In this document: positions 46,815 to 57,084 of the stretch, piece after piece
Layout: each line of letters starts with the position of its first letter
Numbering within the stretch: position 1 is the first letter of the stretch
DNA from: Tretioscincus oriximinensis
Lineage: Eukaryota; Chordata; Lepidosauria; Squamata; Gymnophthalmidae
NCBI GenBank assembly: GCA_022410635.1
Contig: JAJVDF010000866.1
Location: 84,902 to 148,901, forward strand
Reading direction: 5' to 3'
DNA: 64,000 nt
Notes under the pieces: model-generated
What the model was told of the DNA's origin: nothing
Database searches by the model: none
Seen by the model: only the letters and a program-made list of their open reading frames with translations
Made by a program: the position numbers and the translations under genes

Positions 46815-49800
46815 ATATGACTACTAATATTTTTAACCTGTCCTAACCTTCTATCTGAAGTGGAATATTTTAAAGTGATTTGATCCAGATTAGTAGGGAC
46901 AATTGTTGGGTGATGTACAAATGCAACTACAACTGTAACGTGTTTGAAATATTTCAAATCTAAAACATAAAAAGGTAGATCACACTACATTTTCTACATT
47001 ACCATCCATACTGTAAGTTCTTTTGATGTGTTTTGGGAACAAGGAAAACAGGAAAAAGGTTAGTTGGATGCAGGGATGCGGGAAAGCTGACATGCAAATT
47101 ATGCCTTTTTTTTTTTGTAACCAATTCATGTAGTGATACAGTTAAATAACTGTAGATACATACTCCCTAACACATAGAGGGAACATAGAATATTTCGGCA
47201 GGGACATTCTGCACCAAGGATGGGCACACAAATCCAGAACTGGAGACATAAGTTTCTAATAGTCATCAATAGTAGCAACATCATGCAGAATTCACCCCAC
47301 TACTTCAGTGATCCGCTTGTTAAAAAGACTTGTGCTCCTGGATTTTCCAGCCACTCCATTCTGTGCGATTTTCAGAATTCTCTCCAATCCAATAAACAGC
47401 CTAGTGTGGCCTTCCTTAACATGAACATGCTAAATCTCACGAGACTTCAAGGTGAGCTGTAAAAAGTTGATTGGCTCTCAGCTCATAGAGAATGCTGGGA
47501 ATTACAGTAAAGTAAGCTCAGCAATTACTCATAGGGCATGTGATGTCATGAGACTAGAAGGAAATTAACAGGGACACAGGAAATAGCAAAGACTATTGAA
47601 AGTGAGTGAAGAAACAATTAAAAAATGGGTTATTCTGAATTTAAAAGAAATGGCATTTTTATGCATCTAGTGGGGAAGTACCCATAGTTAACATTAAAAG
47701 AAAAAATTCATGGAACCATGACAATAAACAATAGCTCCAAGATACTGTGTTTGAACTATTCTGTGTTTTTATTATTACATCCAACAGAGCAACTTTTGTT
47801 GGATCCACTGAGCTAAAAAAAAAAAAGAGAGATTAAAATATTCATCATCTGGTCTATAAATATTCCAGATATCGTGTCTGGGGAAACATTGAAAGAATTT
47901 CAATACTGAGTTCAGGGTATAAGTGTTGAAGACTAAAGACATTATACTCANTGGAGTTTACAAGGTAGAATTTTTCAGGATTCAGAAGAAGGGAATGCAG
48001 GCTGGAATCTCAGTAAGTAGACAACAAACAAGAAGACACCACACGGTTAAGTTAAGGTTAAGTTAACACACTTCTTGTAAAACTTAACCTTGGCTNTGTC
48101 TCTTTGAGGACCTGAAGAAGTTCACCGAAATCTCTACATAACCAGGCGGAGATAGCCCCCATTTTGATTTGTTACCCGGCATAATTATTTTTCGTAGTCT
48201 TCAATACAATTTTCCAGCAGCCATGTGGTGTCTTCTTGTTTGTTGTCTACTGCCTTTGCCGGCACCACTCCCTTCATTGTTTGCTATGGAATCTCAGTAA
48301 AGCATAAGTTGTTTCAAGGCAGGAATATAATTCCAGGGTCTGAGCATTTTTTGGACAATAGAGACTTTCTGACTCTGAGCTAGGGTTAACCAGATAATAT
48401 TTGGGATGGACGTTTGCCTATTTAATGATGGTTGGCCCTCATTGTTGAGGTGAAGGACCTACTGAAATGATGGATACCTGATGGNTTTGGGGGATTTCCA
48501 ATTGATATGGCTGTTGCCCCTGTCAAGGCTCTTATCTCATTTTGGAACCATTAGGAGACTAGAGAACCAGTGGAGAAAATCCCATTGTGAATCTGAACAC
48601 AGTGTTGCTGGCAAAGAACTCTTACTTCTCCTTCTTCATTGCGTCCTCATGATCATCCAGCAGAGCTATTAGGGGGTCATTGTCATTTAGCCACAATAAT
48701 AAGTCTGCGTCACCTTTGAAAGCTTGCAGTGACAAACTTGTAAGGCACTTTGTATTTGATTCAATTTACCATATCCCCCTCCTTTTTTTTTTTTAGCTTC
48801 ACTGTTTCCTAAGAAATCTTCACTTCAATAACAGTGCCGGGGAAGAAATATCTTTTGATGGGAACGGGAATTTGAACAGTGAATATGACATCATCAACTT
48901 GATCACATTTCCTAATGGATCTTTACTCAGGAGAGTCATTGGAAAATTTGGTAGCAAGGATCCTGCTGAGAAAGGTTTCATCATTAATGGCCATGCAATT
49001 GTGTGGAATCACAGACTTAATCAGGTCTGAATTTTTTCTTCTTCTGAGCTAATCTCCTTGACGTAATTTCCTGGATTAAGATTTATGATAGGGAGGAGTA
49101 ATTGTCCATGTCTGTAGGAGGATTGCTGTTGGCTAATGAGGCTGATCTTGTCATCTAGAGGGGAAGATCTTATCTTGACATAGAGTGGTGGTTTTATCCT
49201 GGNTCTTGTGCCATTTTCCTTTGTCCTGAATGTGGTCCTGCAGATGATAAGGTTCCATGATTGGTAGTTATGGAAGAGATAGCAAAGAGTGGTTCATGTT
49301 GAGAAAATGTCAGCAGTTACATTTACTTTTGTTGAGGATGCGTCCCTCTTACCCACTGTAGGCTGAATGGACATAACAGAAGATTCACGGGTAGACTGTC
49401 TGATGCCAACATCCCATTATCCAAAGAAATCTTGATAATCAATAGCCTACAAAATTTAGGATTCAATGATTACATATACTGTATTGACCATCAGGGGCAT
49501 CACATTAATAGAGGGCTGGTATGACTATTTAACAGAGATCATGTTATATGAATTTATAAGGGAAAGGAGGTTAAGAAGGATTGGAATGATTACACAAACA
49601 CCATGGGCAACTCTATGGTAAACGCTCATAATGTTCGGAACATGTAATTCAAGAAGCATTATGTTAATGGACACTGAATATATGACACTCGCTTTGTGAA
49701 ATGTGACATAAAATACATTATTGCACCCTGATAGCCACATGAGGGAGGGGGAAGGGTGNATGTAGATAGGAAGAGGACATATTAAAAAAAGGGAGAAGTT

Positions 49801-52495
49801 TAATTATATTTGTGGAAATGTACAAAATCTGTTATGATTTTTATTTCCTTTTAAGTCAGTTTACCTGCCTTGTTTAACTCTATGTTATTTGTATTTATTT
49901 ATTTAATGTTTTGTCTTATTTTGCTGTTTAAAATCAAAATCAGACTATCACGACAGGAGATTTGAAACACCACTAGTCAAATCATCTATAGGAATCCTGG
50001 TACCAGTGCATAGAGAGCATTTTTTTCTGCTCTCAACTTTATAGCCACAACAAAATATTGTAAGGGGGCAAATATTATCTGAAGAGGAAATTTTTCAGTC
50101 TCTGATTAAGATGTTCTTTGCCTGTCTTCAGTATGTTAGAATGAAACTCATATTGGGGACTGGGAAGGGAAATGGTCACAATTGCAGTGAGATGTGGTCT
50201 TGGTGTTTATATATTGTAACTGGAGGGAGCGAGAGATTTCTTTTTTGGAAGATGCCACCAAAGAGAAAACACTTGATCTAGCTTCAAGATGACATAGGCC
50301 ATTAGAAGCAGCATTGTTCTACAGTAGGTCCAGAATATATCCTTGTATTGAAATTATAGGCTATGTAAATTCTATTTGTTCACACCATTGCCCTCCCCCC
50401 ACTCCTTTCTGTTCCAACTTTATGGTTTCATCAGACAGTGCCCACTTCCACTTGTGTTCAGAGCTGCCACCCTGGACAAAGCATGTTGATCCAGCAGGGG
50501 AAGCAAACATGTTGTTACGATTGTGTTCGGTGCCCATCAGGAAGCATTTCAGCCTTGTGGGGTGAGTGAAGGAACTGCGGTAATTTTGGGAGTGGAAAGA
50601 TGAAAATTTAGGATTTAGATCCTTTTAATAAGGTTGAATAAAAGTATCCTAGCAGGCAGGTAGAAGGTGGAGGCATGTTCTGTATTACTTTAATGACTAA
50701 AGTGCCTCCTTTCAACCTCTCTGCTTACAAGAGGACCCTGCACTGGACTAATTCTCTTTTCAGACACTATCTATATTTGAAACTGTTTAATTAACCAATT
50801 TGTATAAAGCTCTTCTGCCCCTGCTCTGCTCTGTACTGCTGCCCCAAGTAAACAAGCAAACAAAGGGGACAGGAAGAAGTTGGGTACCAACTGCACCTGC
50901 TTCTCCCTTGTCCAGCAGCCCACAGAAGGAAGGTATGTCACCAAGCGAGGTGGAAGAGAGAAAGGCTTAATTTGTAAGCAAAAAGTCAAGTGCCTACAAG
51001 TTTTTACAAAAGTTCAGGCTGCCTATCTTTTCTTGTTAGACTCTAACAGACTATGAAGATCCCTTGCTGACCCAGACTAATGCACCTATTCTTTTGAAAT
51101 TTGTCTGTTTGATATAATCTGAAATCTTATTATCGGGACAGTAAGAGGTTTCACCCCTCATTTCCTACAAAATGGAAACAACACAAATTCTTACCAGCAT
51201 TATGTGGGGAATAATGATCCTGGCGTGCTTTCCATAATGAGATCACAACCACATGATTCTCACCTGCTTACCCATTCCAATTTATACTCATTTGCATATC
51301 CGTCTTCCAGATGAAAAGTGAGGAAAACAAACAAAAAACCTCAGAGGTTACAAAAATGCTGGAAGAGAATTTAGAAAACAAACTGCAACTTGAAGAAGAT
51401 GGAAGTGCTAGTGAAATTTCATGCCAAAGGTCACAGAAATATAATTAATAAAAATGAGGAAAAAATGGAGCTCCAAATCAGGAGAATGTAAAAAAAAATT
51501 CTTCAAAATATTATATATTTTTGCTATCTTAGATTAATAAAGTCTTGGTGGTACTTATGAAAATGGGAGTTCATATTGTTCTTCTTTTAGATGCACAACG
51601 GTGTGAAGTCTGCTCAGAAGATCATTATGCAAACAAAAACCAGGATCATTGCTTCCCCAAAGGAACAAGTTTCTTATCTTATCAGGAACCTTTAGGAGCA
51701 GTTTTGGCATCTTTGGCTCTTTTGCTTTCCATGATCACTGCCCTTGTGATGAGTACCTTCTACTGGCACCAGGACACTCCAATTGTCAAAGCAAATAATA
51801 GGGATATTACATGGACATTGCTTTTTGGTCTCCTCCTTGGCTTTCTCTGCCCTTTCTTATTCATAGGCAGGCCTAGAATGGTGAATTGCATTTTGAGGCA
51901 AACCTTGTTTGGCATCATCTTCTCTCTTGCCATCTCTTGTGTCTTGGCAAAAACCATCACTGTCGTTTTGGTCTTCATGATGGCCAAACCTGGAAGCAGT
52001 GTGAAGAGATGGGTGGGGAAGAGACTGACAATTTCTGTCATTGTTTTAGGTTCTTTTATTCAAATTGGCATTTGCACTTTTTGGTTGGCAACCTACACCC
52101 CATTTCTTGAATTTGACATGTATTCCCAGGTCACTGAAATGATCCTTCAGTGCAATGAAGGCTTAGATTCCATGTTCTACATTGTCTTGGGCTACATGGG
52201 CCTTTTGGCCTTCGCCAGCTTCTCTGTGGCTTTTTTTGCCCGGAAATTGCCTGATACCTTCAATGAGGCCAAGTTGATCACCTTCAGCATGTTGGTCTTT
52301 TGCAGTGTTTGGGTGTCCTTTGTACCCACATACCTCAGCACCAAGGGGAAATTCATGGTGGCAGTGGAGATCTTCTCCATCTTGGCTTCTGGTGGTGGCT
52401 TGTTGGGTTGTATTTTTCTCCCTAAATTGTACATTATTATACTCAAGCCTGAGCTGAATGTAAAAGAGCAGATAGCAAGGAAAAAGAATGTCTAA
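40333..52495 (+). CDS. V2R-C: type-2 vomeronasal receptor, six exons, apparently intact but with an extra broken exon 2
   Basis: Exons: 40333-40580 (an in-frame ATG at 40324 would add three residues), 43183-43468, 44997-45842, 48797-49024, 50435-50561, 51591-52495. The sum is 2640 nt (879 aa plus stop) and all phases match. Domain order as in V2R-A. Intron 1 contains a disrupted second exon 2 (41143-41822) more like exon 2 of V2R-D. So exon 1 and the rest may derive from different ancestral copies, and transcription from exon 1 into 43183 must skip the relic. AATAAA at 52593 is a plausible polyadenylation signal. No N in coding exons. Confidence 0.9.
41143..41822 (+). pseudogene. Disrupted duplicate of V2R exon 2
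   Basis: The first third (MILKNYQHVLSFLL, YENNIKIPHNI) follows a good TTTGCAG acceptor; about 400 bp of unrelated sequence (roughly 41245-41650) then interrupts it, and the 3' half (LAIIGSLSSPDFIQIVNILN, then IYKIPQ) is in another frame. The donor is GTATCTG but the last exon bases are CAA, not CAG. Dead exon. Confidence 0.85.
41850..42125 (-). mobile_element. CR1 LINE 3' end
   Basis: Inverted: AGAATCATAGAATCCTACAG then GGAAGAGACCTCCAGGGCCA. The CR1 terminus directly abuts the broken exon 2. Confidence 0.85.
42385..42862 (+). mobile_element. CR1-like LINE 3' part
   Basis: Reads ELEKVQKRATRMIKGLEYLP (CR1 ORF2 C-terminus) then the common 3' region ending CCTCTTATGTTCCTATGTTC. Confidence 0.85.
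43183..43468 (+). CDS. V2R-C exon 2
   Basis: 286 nt between TTGCAG and GTATTTA. IIPKNYQHILSFLIAKKEND, PNYNCANEE, IAAIGG, ends ILSIYKIPQ. Methionine at the start of this block in other copies is isoleucine here. Confidence 0.92.
43900..44996 (+). other. V2R-C intron 2, 3' part
   Basis: A short amniote interspersed repeat is suggested at 43965-44110 (AGAAAGTCCAGCAAGGGAG, GAAAGCTCATGCCACCTAC, also seen near 33940 and 55405). Otherwise nothing recognised. Confidence 0.4.
44997..45842 (+). CDS. V2R-C exon 3
   Basis: [72 protein letters not shown], ends DPWQ before GTAACT. 282 codons, open. Very close to V2R-D exon 3. Confidence 0.95.
46735..46817 (+). repeat. LINE-like tail and (AAAT)n microsatellite
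   Basis: GGGGCGGCATGTAAATCCAA followed by about ten AAAT units. Confidence 0.8.
48017..48286 (+). mobile_element. Insertion with 26-bp inverted repeats and 14-bp target duplication, possibly Penelope-like
   Basis: TGGAATCTCAGTAA flanks it at 48003-48016 and 48287-48300. GTAGACAACAAACAAGAAGA (48017 on) is inverted at 48225-48250, after which 36 bp of tail follow. The middle holds CCTGAAGAAGTTCACCGAAA, a decayed version of the hammerhead-like signature of Penelope repeats. Long duplication and a partly inverted end suit Penelope-like elements; no RT is present. Confidence 0.55.
48797..49024 (+). CDS. V2R-C exon 4
   Basis: 228 nt between TTTTTTAG and [26 protein letters not shown], ends AIVWNHRLNQ. 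Open. Confidence 0.92.
49025..50434 (+). other. V2R-C intron 4
   Basis: No gene, RNA or repeat family recognised. Confidence 0.45.
50435..50561 (+). CDS. V2R-C exon 5
   Basis: 127 nt between TTCATCAG and [25 protein letters not shown] and CCYDCVRC. Confidence 0.93.
51591..52495 (+). CDS. V2R-C exon 6 (seven-transmembrane domain)
   Basis: AQRCEVCSEDHYANKNQDHC after TTTTAG, then seven hydrophobic segments between about 51690 and 52450. [49 protein letters not shown] and FLPKLYIIIL are conserved. Ends EQIARKKNV. Confidence 0.95.
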
Positions 52496-52592
52496 ACATG
52501 AAGAGAGATCAATTGAGAATGGGTTTGTGAGTTACATGCGTAACAATATTGGGAATGGGTTTTACAACCTTCTTTTATTGATGTACTAGTGG

Positions 52593-52598
52593 AATAAA
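52593..52598 (+). terminator. Polyadenylation signal of V2R-C
   Basis: AATAAA 98 bp after the stop, followed by a GT-containing stretch. Confidence 0.45.
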
Positions 52599-52639
52599 TC
52601 TATTGTGTTATGGTAATGCGACAGGCTCCAGCATCGCCT

Positions 52640-52795
52640 CCTTTCTGCCCCTTCCATCCCTCCACCCCTTGTCTCTATCCTTCCATCACTATCAACATCC
52701 TTCCACCGACTACATCCACCCCTTTCCCCATCTCTCCATCCATCCATTTGTCTATAAATCCATCCATCCATTCATTACCACCACCCAACCCTTGC
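52640..52795. repeat. Pyrimidine-rich CCATCC simple repeat
   Basis: Irregular CCAT/CCTT array between V2R-C and the exon 6 relic. Confidence 0.75.
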
Positions 52796-53180
52796 AATGC
52801 AATGAAAGCTCAAATGCCAAGTTCTACATTTTGTTGAGCTACGTGGGATTTTTTTTCCAGCTTCTCTGTGGTTTTGTTTTGTCCGGTTCAGCATGTTGCT
52901 CTTCTGTAGTGTTTTGGGCGCCTTTTGTGCCTATTTGAACACTAAAGGGATATTCATGATTGCTGTAGAGATAGGCTTACTGGGTTGTATTATTATCTCC
53001 AAATGCTACATTATTATACTGAAGTCTTGGCTAAATGTAAAAGAACCGATAGTGAGGAAAAAATAATGTCCTACGTGAAGACAAATTAGCTGGAAATGAT
53101 TTTACAAACAATTTGCTAACAATATTGAGAATGGATTTTATATCATTCTTTTTGTTGAAGTACTTGACCATAATAAGTTG
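52795..53180 (+). pseudogene. V2R exon 6 relic with 3' UTR
   Basis: Starts at [14 protein letters not shown], has a deletion between TM5 and TM6, and continues with [19 protein letters not shown] coding, then a version of the V2R-C C-terminus ([11 protein letters not shown]) and its 3' UTR (CAATTTGCTAACAATATTGAG). It is a decayed tandem copy of the 3' end of a V2R-C-like gene. Confidence 0.85.
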
Positions 53181-53861
53181 TTCTCACATTAGNGGATTGT
53201 GTATGTGAACATGTGAGGAGAAGAAAGGCAGAGTGAGTACAAGATTTGGACTGCTTTGCGTGAATGAGCAATGTCTCGGTTTTCAATTTTCCCATTACCC
53301 ACATTACTTTTTCTCACAGTATTTCATTCTTTGAGCAGTTATCAGGCAGGGTTCTTTTGAGTGATGAAAGGTCTTATATGATCTAGCATGAAGAAGGTAG
53401 AACAATGACGAGTACAATCTGTTGGTTCAAATGTGCAAGGCATTTTGAGAACAAAATTGTCCAAATTTGTGGGGGATTGGATATCGCAGAAGTAGTGTCC
53501 AGGAACTATCTGGTGCAGTTATCTTTCATCAGTTTCAATTATTGTGGCCTGAAAATGTGAACAAGCTATTATATGCTCTTTGGGGCTGTTAAAAATAATC
53601 TGACAAGATATGACAGGTAGGTCCAGGATCCATCTTTGAGCAATGTGGTGATCACACTGATTCATAATGTGTTAGTGGTATACCTGCTTCTGAAGATGGA
53701 TCCAGAAACATTAGACAATTGTAGCCCTTTTTGAGCAAGGTATTGGTTGTTCAATTGCAGGGCATGTTTGGAAAAGTCTTTCCTGTCTGGATTCAGTTTA
53801 TTGACTCTCCCCCAATACATTCCTTTTCTGTCACCAGTCACTTTTAAAACATTTAAAACCC

Positions 53862-54250
53862 CTACCCTGATTCAAATGAAAGATAAAACTGAGTGTTAAT
53901 TGCATACCGATGAACTCCCATTCCAGTTCTCCTGATGAACTCTCTCAGTAGGTTCATGTAGAATGCAACAGCAGACACCCTTGGAGTGCACTGCAATAGT
54001 CCAGAGACTACAGTGGCCAGACCATTCGTGACTAGAAGGGGCATACCTGGCAAAGCAGATATAACTGGAAATAGGTGCTCATGGCCACAGAGACTTTGCA
54101 TATCCTTTCCAGGTTATTCCAACCCCATGATGGTTGGTGGTTTGTATAATCGTTCTCATTAGCAAATAGGGTAAAACGCAGTGTGTTCCTAAGCTTTGAC
54201 ATAGCCTCTCCCCCAAGGTGTGTCAGGCTTGTTTGCTTGTCTTTAACTGA
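53862..54250 (-). mobile_element. L2-type LINE remnant
   Basis: Minus strand reads YMNLLREFIRRTGMGVHRYA then INTQFYLSF, matching the L2 RT region around YADDTQ with the catalytic aspartates changed (YAIN). Confidence 0.6.
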
Positions 54251-54299
54251 AGAAATAGCTTCCCATGCCCACTCCCAAGCACTGCCACTATTTTGAACA

Positions 54300-54740
54300 T
54301 CTCTACATTTTTAGGGTTATAATGGATAAATTGATAGCATGTGCTAGATAGTATTAATAGGCATTGGAAAGATAAGACTAAATGGATGACTAGCAAATGG
54401 TATAATTGTATAGTAAATATGCTAGCGGTAGAAATAGCAAATTGTTGTATTAATAATACAAATAATATAGAAAAGATTAGGATGTATAAGCAAAACAGCT
54501 GGATAATAAAATATATTTAGGAAATGAATTCAAGAATTAAAATGAAAATTTGAAAATTTGATTATTTTTTTTCAATGTAATGTGTACATAAGGACTTAAA
54601 TAAGTTACCTTTGAAAGGAGGAGGGGGTGATGGGGTGAATTAAAAAAAAGCATGAGGCTATATTATAATTGTAATAAAATTGGAAAAGAATAAAGTTTAC
54701 TTGACTAAAAATAGGATAAAAGTTAATAAAGGAATGAATG
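54300..54740 (+). mobile_element. L1-like ORF2 tail and 3' UTR
   Basis: Plus strand reads RHWKDKTKWMTSKWYNCIV, NMLAVEIANCC and KIRMYKQNSWIIKYI, then an AT-rich 3' end. Tentative. Confidence 0.5.
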
Positions 54741-56360
54741 AATAAATGAAGGAGGCCATTCTACCTTTATTGCCATCTCTACAAGAATACTTTCACATCA
54801 GGTTATTCATGCCCTTATGTCCAGAAGCAGCATTTAAATCATGATGACTTTTCTAAATAAGATATGTAATAGACCCACAAAACTATTTCTTCCCACCAGA
54901 GCGTACAGTGAGTGAAAGGAAGAAATAGAGCTATCCACTGCTGCTAGACCACAGTTAGTAGTGAAAGCAAAGGGAAGAACCCAGAACTGTGACTCCAAAG
55001 TCTGACATAAATCAAGAATCATGCTAAAGCATTTCTTTATATACATCTTCAGGCTCCCTCCCCCCACCCTATTTCTAAACACTAAATATATCAGTTTCTC
55101 TGGTGGCAAAACAAAACCAAGCACCAACATCCTATATTCCTGGCAAGGGTCCAATGCAAAATGAAAACCAACTGCCTCTAGTGATATGTGAAAAAAACAT
55201 GGTTATATAAATAATAACTGTAGCAATAATATAATAACGGGAAGGGTACACATGGATCAGGGCTTCCACCCGAAAACAGACATCCAAATTATCAGGGTAA
55301 ACTCATACATATGTTCATATTCATTACAGAATTTGAGGTTTTTCTTTCATTTTAAGTGGAAAAGAAGAATTGGCCAAATCGAGTTATCTTTTCCATTCCT
55401 AAGAAAGTCCAGCAAGGGGGCTTTTATCACTTAGAGACTAAGAACAGAAAAGCAGAGGCATGAAATTACATAGCAACATCTATTTTTTCAAATGCTAGAG
55501 GACCAATATCAGGAACAGACTTTTATAGGAAAGCACACAATGTTTTTCTACGTCATTTGTAGCACAATCAAGATGTCCTGGGCACAAGTGCTGAATGCTT
55601 TTTAGTAGTTGACCGCAATAAATGCCTTTCCCCCCGGAATAAACTATTGCTCAGATATTCAGGCATTGTTCTGAAGAACCCCCGTATTCTCGCAACCATC
55701 AAGAACACAGCAGTTGTTTCTATTGGCTGTTGTGAGTAAAAAATAATCTCAGACTGCCCTGTGACAAGATCAATGAGTGATGTTAATGAACTGGGGCCTT
55801 GGTCATGGAAAATACATGTTTGGTGTTCATGGACACGCAGTTGCTATATTTCAAATTATACCATTGTAGGTGTTTTTAAGTCATGGTGTGCACCTAGCCT
55901 GAACGTAGGAGATGACAAAGACATTTAAATGTTATTAAAGGGTTAACTAAGTGAGAATCAGCTAAGGTGCAGAAATTAATCTTCTTAAGTGGAGGGAAGT
56001 GCCTGGAGGGAAGAGGTACAGCTAGGTAAAAGTGCATCAATCAAATATTTGCAGAGGTTTTAATGGATATTGAAGAGAGGAATTTTCATCATGTGCAGCT
56101 TATAATTACTGCCACACTTGGGGGAGAAATAACNTTTTCATCCCCATTAAAAACATAAACCACTGTTCCATTTTAAATCTGCTAATACCAGCATTGTTCA
56201 GTTGCAGCTTTGCACTAGAACAGCTTCCAGTATTTTATGGAGTGTGCCACAGCGAATTTAGATTGTGCCTACAAAATCAGTAGTAGTCATTAAGAAGACA
56301 TTTATAAAATGAATGTTTAACTCCTATAGAAGTTCTAAGAATAGTTGAATAAGAGGTGGA
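54741..56360. other. Intergenic between V2R-C and V2R-D
   Basis: No gene recognised. A repeat fragment at 55405 (AGAAAGTCCAGCAAGGGGG) and a piece at 55620-55720 resembling the interior of the hAT-like element at 60870 are the only features. Confidence 0.45.
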
Positions 56361-56367
56361 AAAATTG

Positions 56368-56710
56368 AAGGTCCCCATGGGATGTGCCCTCCCTTTTTTC
56401 AGTTCTTTCCCTCCCATTGGTCCTACACCAGATCCTGCATACTCAGAAAGTTAGGTTTTAACATATATTTTAAAGCTGAAATAATTCCTATAATGTTTGT
56501 TTTGTTAGAGTAAACTGCTCTTCAGTTTCAAAATTACCTGGTTGCTTTTGAAATTCCCATAGGAAACTAAAGGTTTTAAGGCATAAAATGAACATCAAAA
56601 ACATTCTGAGGCAGTGATTTTATGGTATAATTGAAAGGACATCCAGACTTCTGAGAAATTAGTTTTAATCTTAGCATTGTCAGTCCAAGGTGTAGTTATT
56701 TTAAAAAGAA
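56368..56710 (+). promoter_or_regulatory. Conserved upstream region of V2R-D
   Basis: Collinear with 39895-40215: GGTCCCCATGGGATGTGCCC, TTTTTTCAGTTC, CTGCTCTTCAGTTTCAAAAT, TTCTGAGGCAGTGATTTTAT. Ends about 120 bp before the start codon. Confidence 0.45.
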
Positions 56711-56833
56711 AGAATGAGTAGGTAATGCTGCTAAAGCTGCATCATTTTTTGGGAGAACCTGTGTTATCAAATAAGGCACCGGTTTTTTGGGGAGGGGTGG
56801 GTGTTTTGAAACTTTTATCCTGAATGTACAAAA

Positions 56834-57084
56834 ATGTTTGTTTCTGGATCATTCTCAGAGACAGCAGTGATGCTCATGGGTTTGAAATTGACATTGTTCC
56901 TACTGCAAAATGTATCCAACGAGAGGCTAAAGTCCACCTTGTGCCACCCCCCCAAACCAATCCCACATTATTCTTCTGGCTCTCCTCAAAGCATCGTCAT
57001 TGCTGGCTTGTTTTCCTTTTCTTTTGGCAAAATCACTTTGCCAGAATATACAGAAGAACCAGATTTTGCCAGAATGGATGCTGC
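56834..57084 (+). CDS. V2R-D exon 1
   Basis: 251 nt; MFVSGSFSETAVMLMG, hydrophobic LKLTLFLLQNVSN, STLCHPPKPIPHYSSGSP, ends DFARMDAA. Donor GTAAGT. Confidence 0.87.

Larger units (their letters stand above)
46250..48796 (+). other. V2R-C intron 3
   Basis: Contains two related AT-rich stretches (46410-46670 and 47440-47700, sharing GATTTAAAGC/GCATCTAGTGGGGAAG-like ends), an AAAT array with an L2-type tail (46735-46816), and a Penelope-like insertion (48017-48286). No coding sequence. Confidence 0.45.

Noticed and set aside
48017..48286. Ordinary DNA transposon because of its 26-bp inverted repeats
   Set aside because: The 14-bp target duplication is too long for TIR transposons and the right inverted repeat is not terminal.
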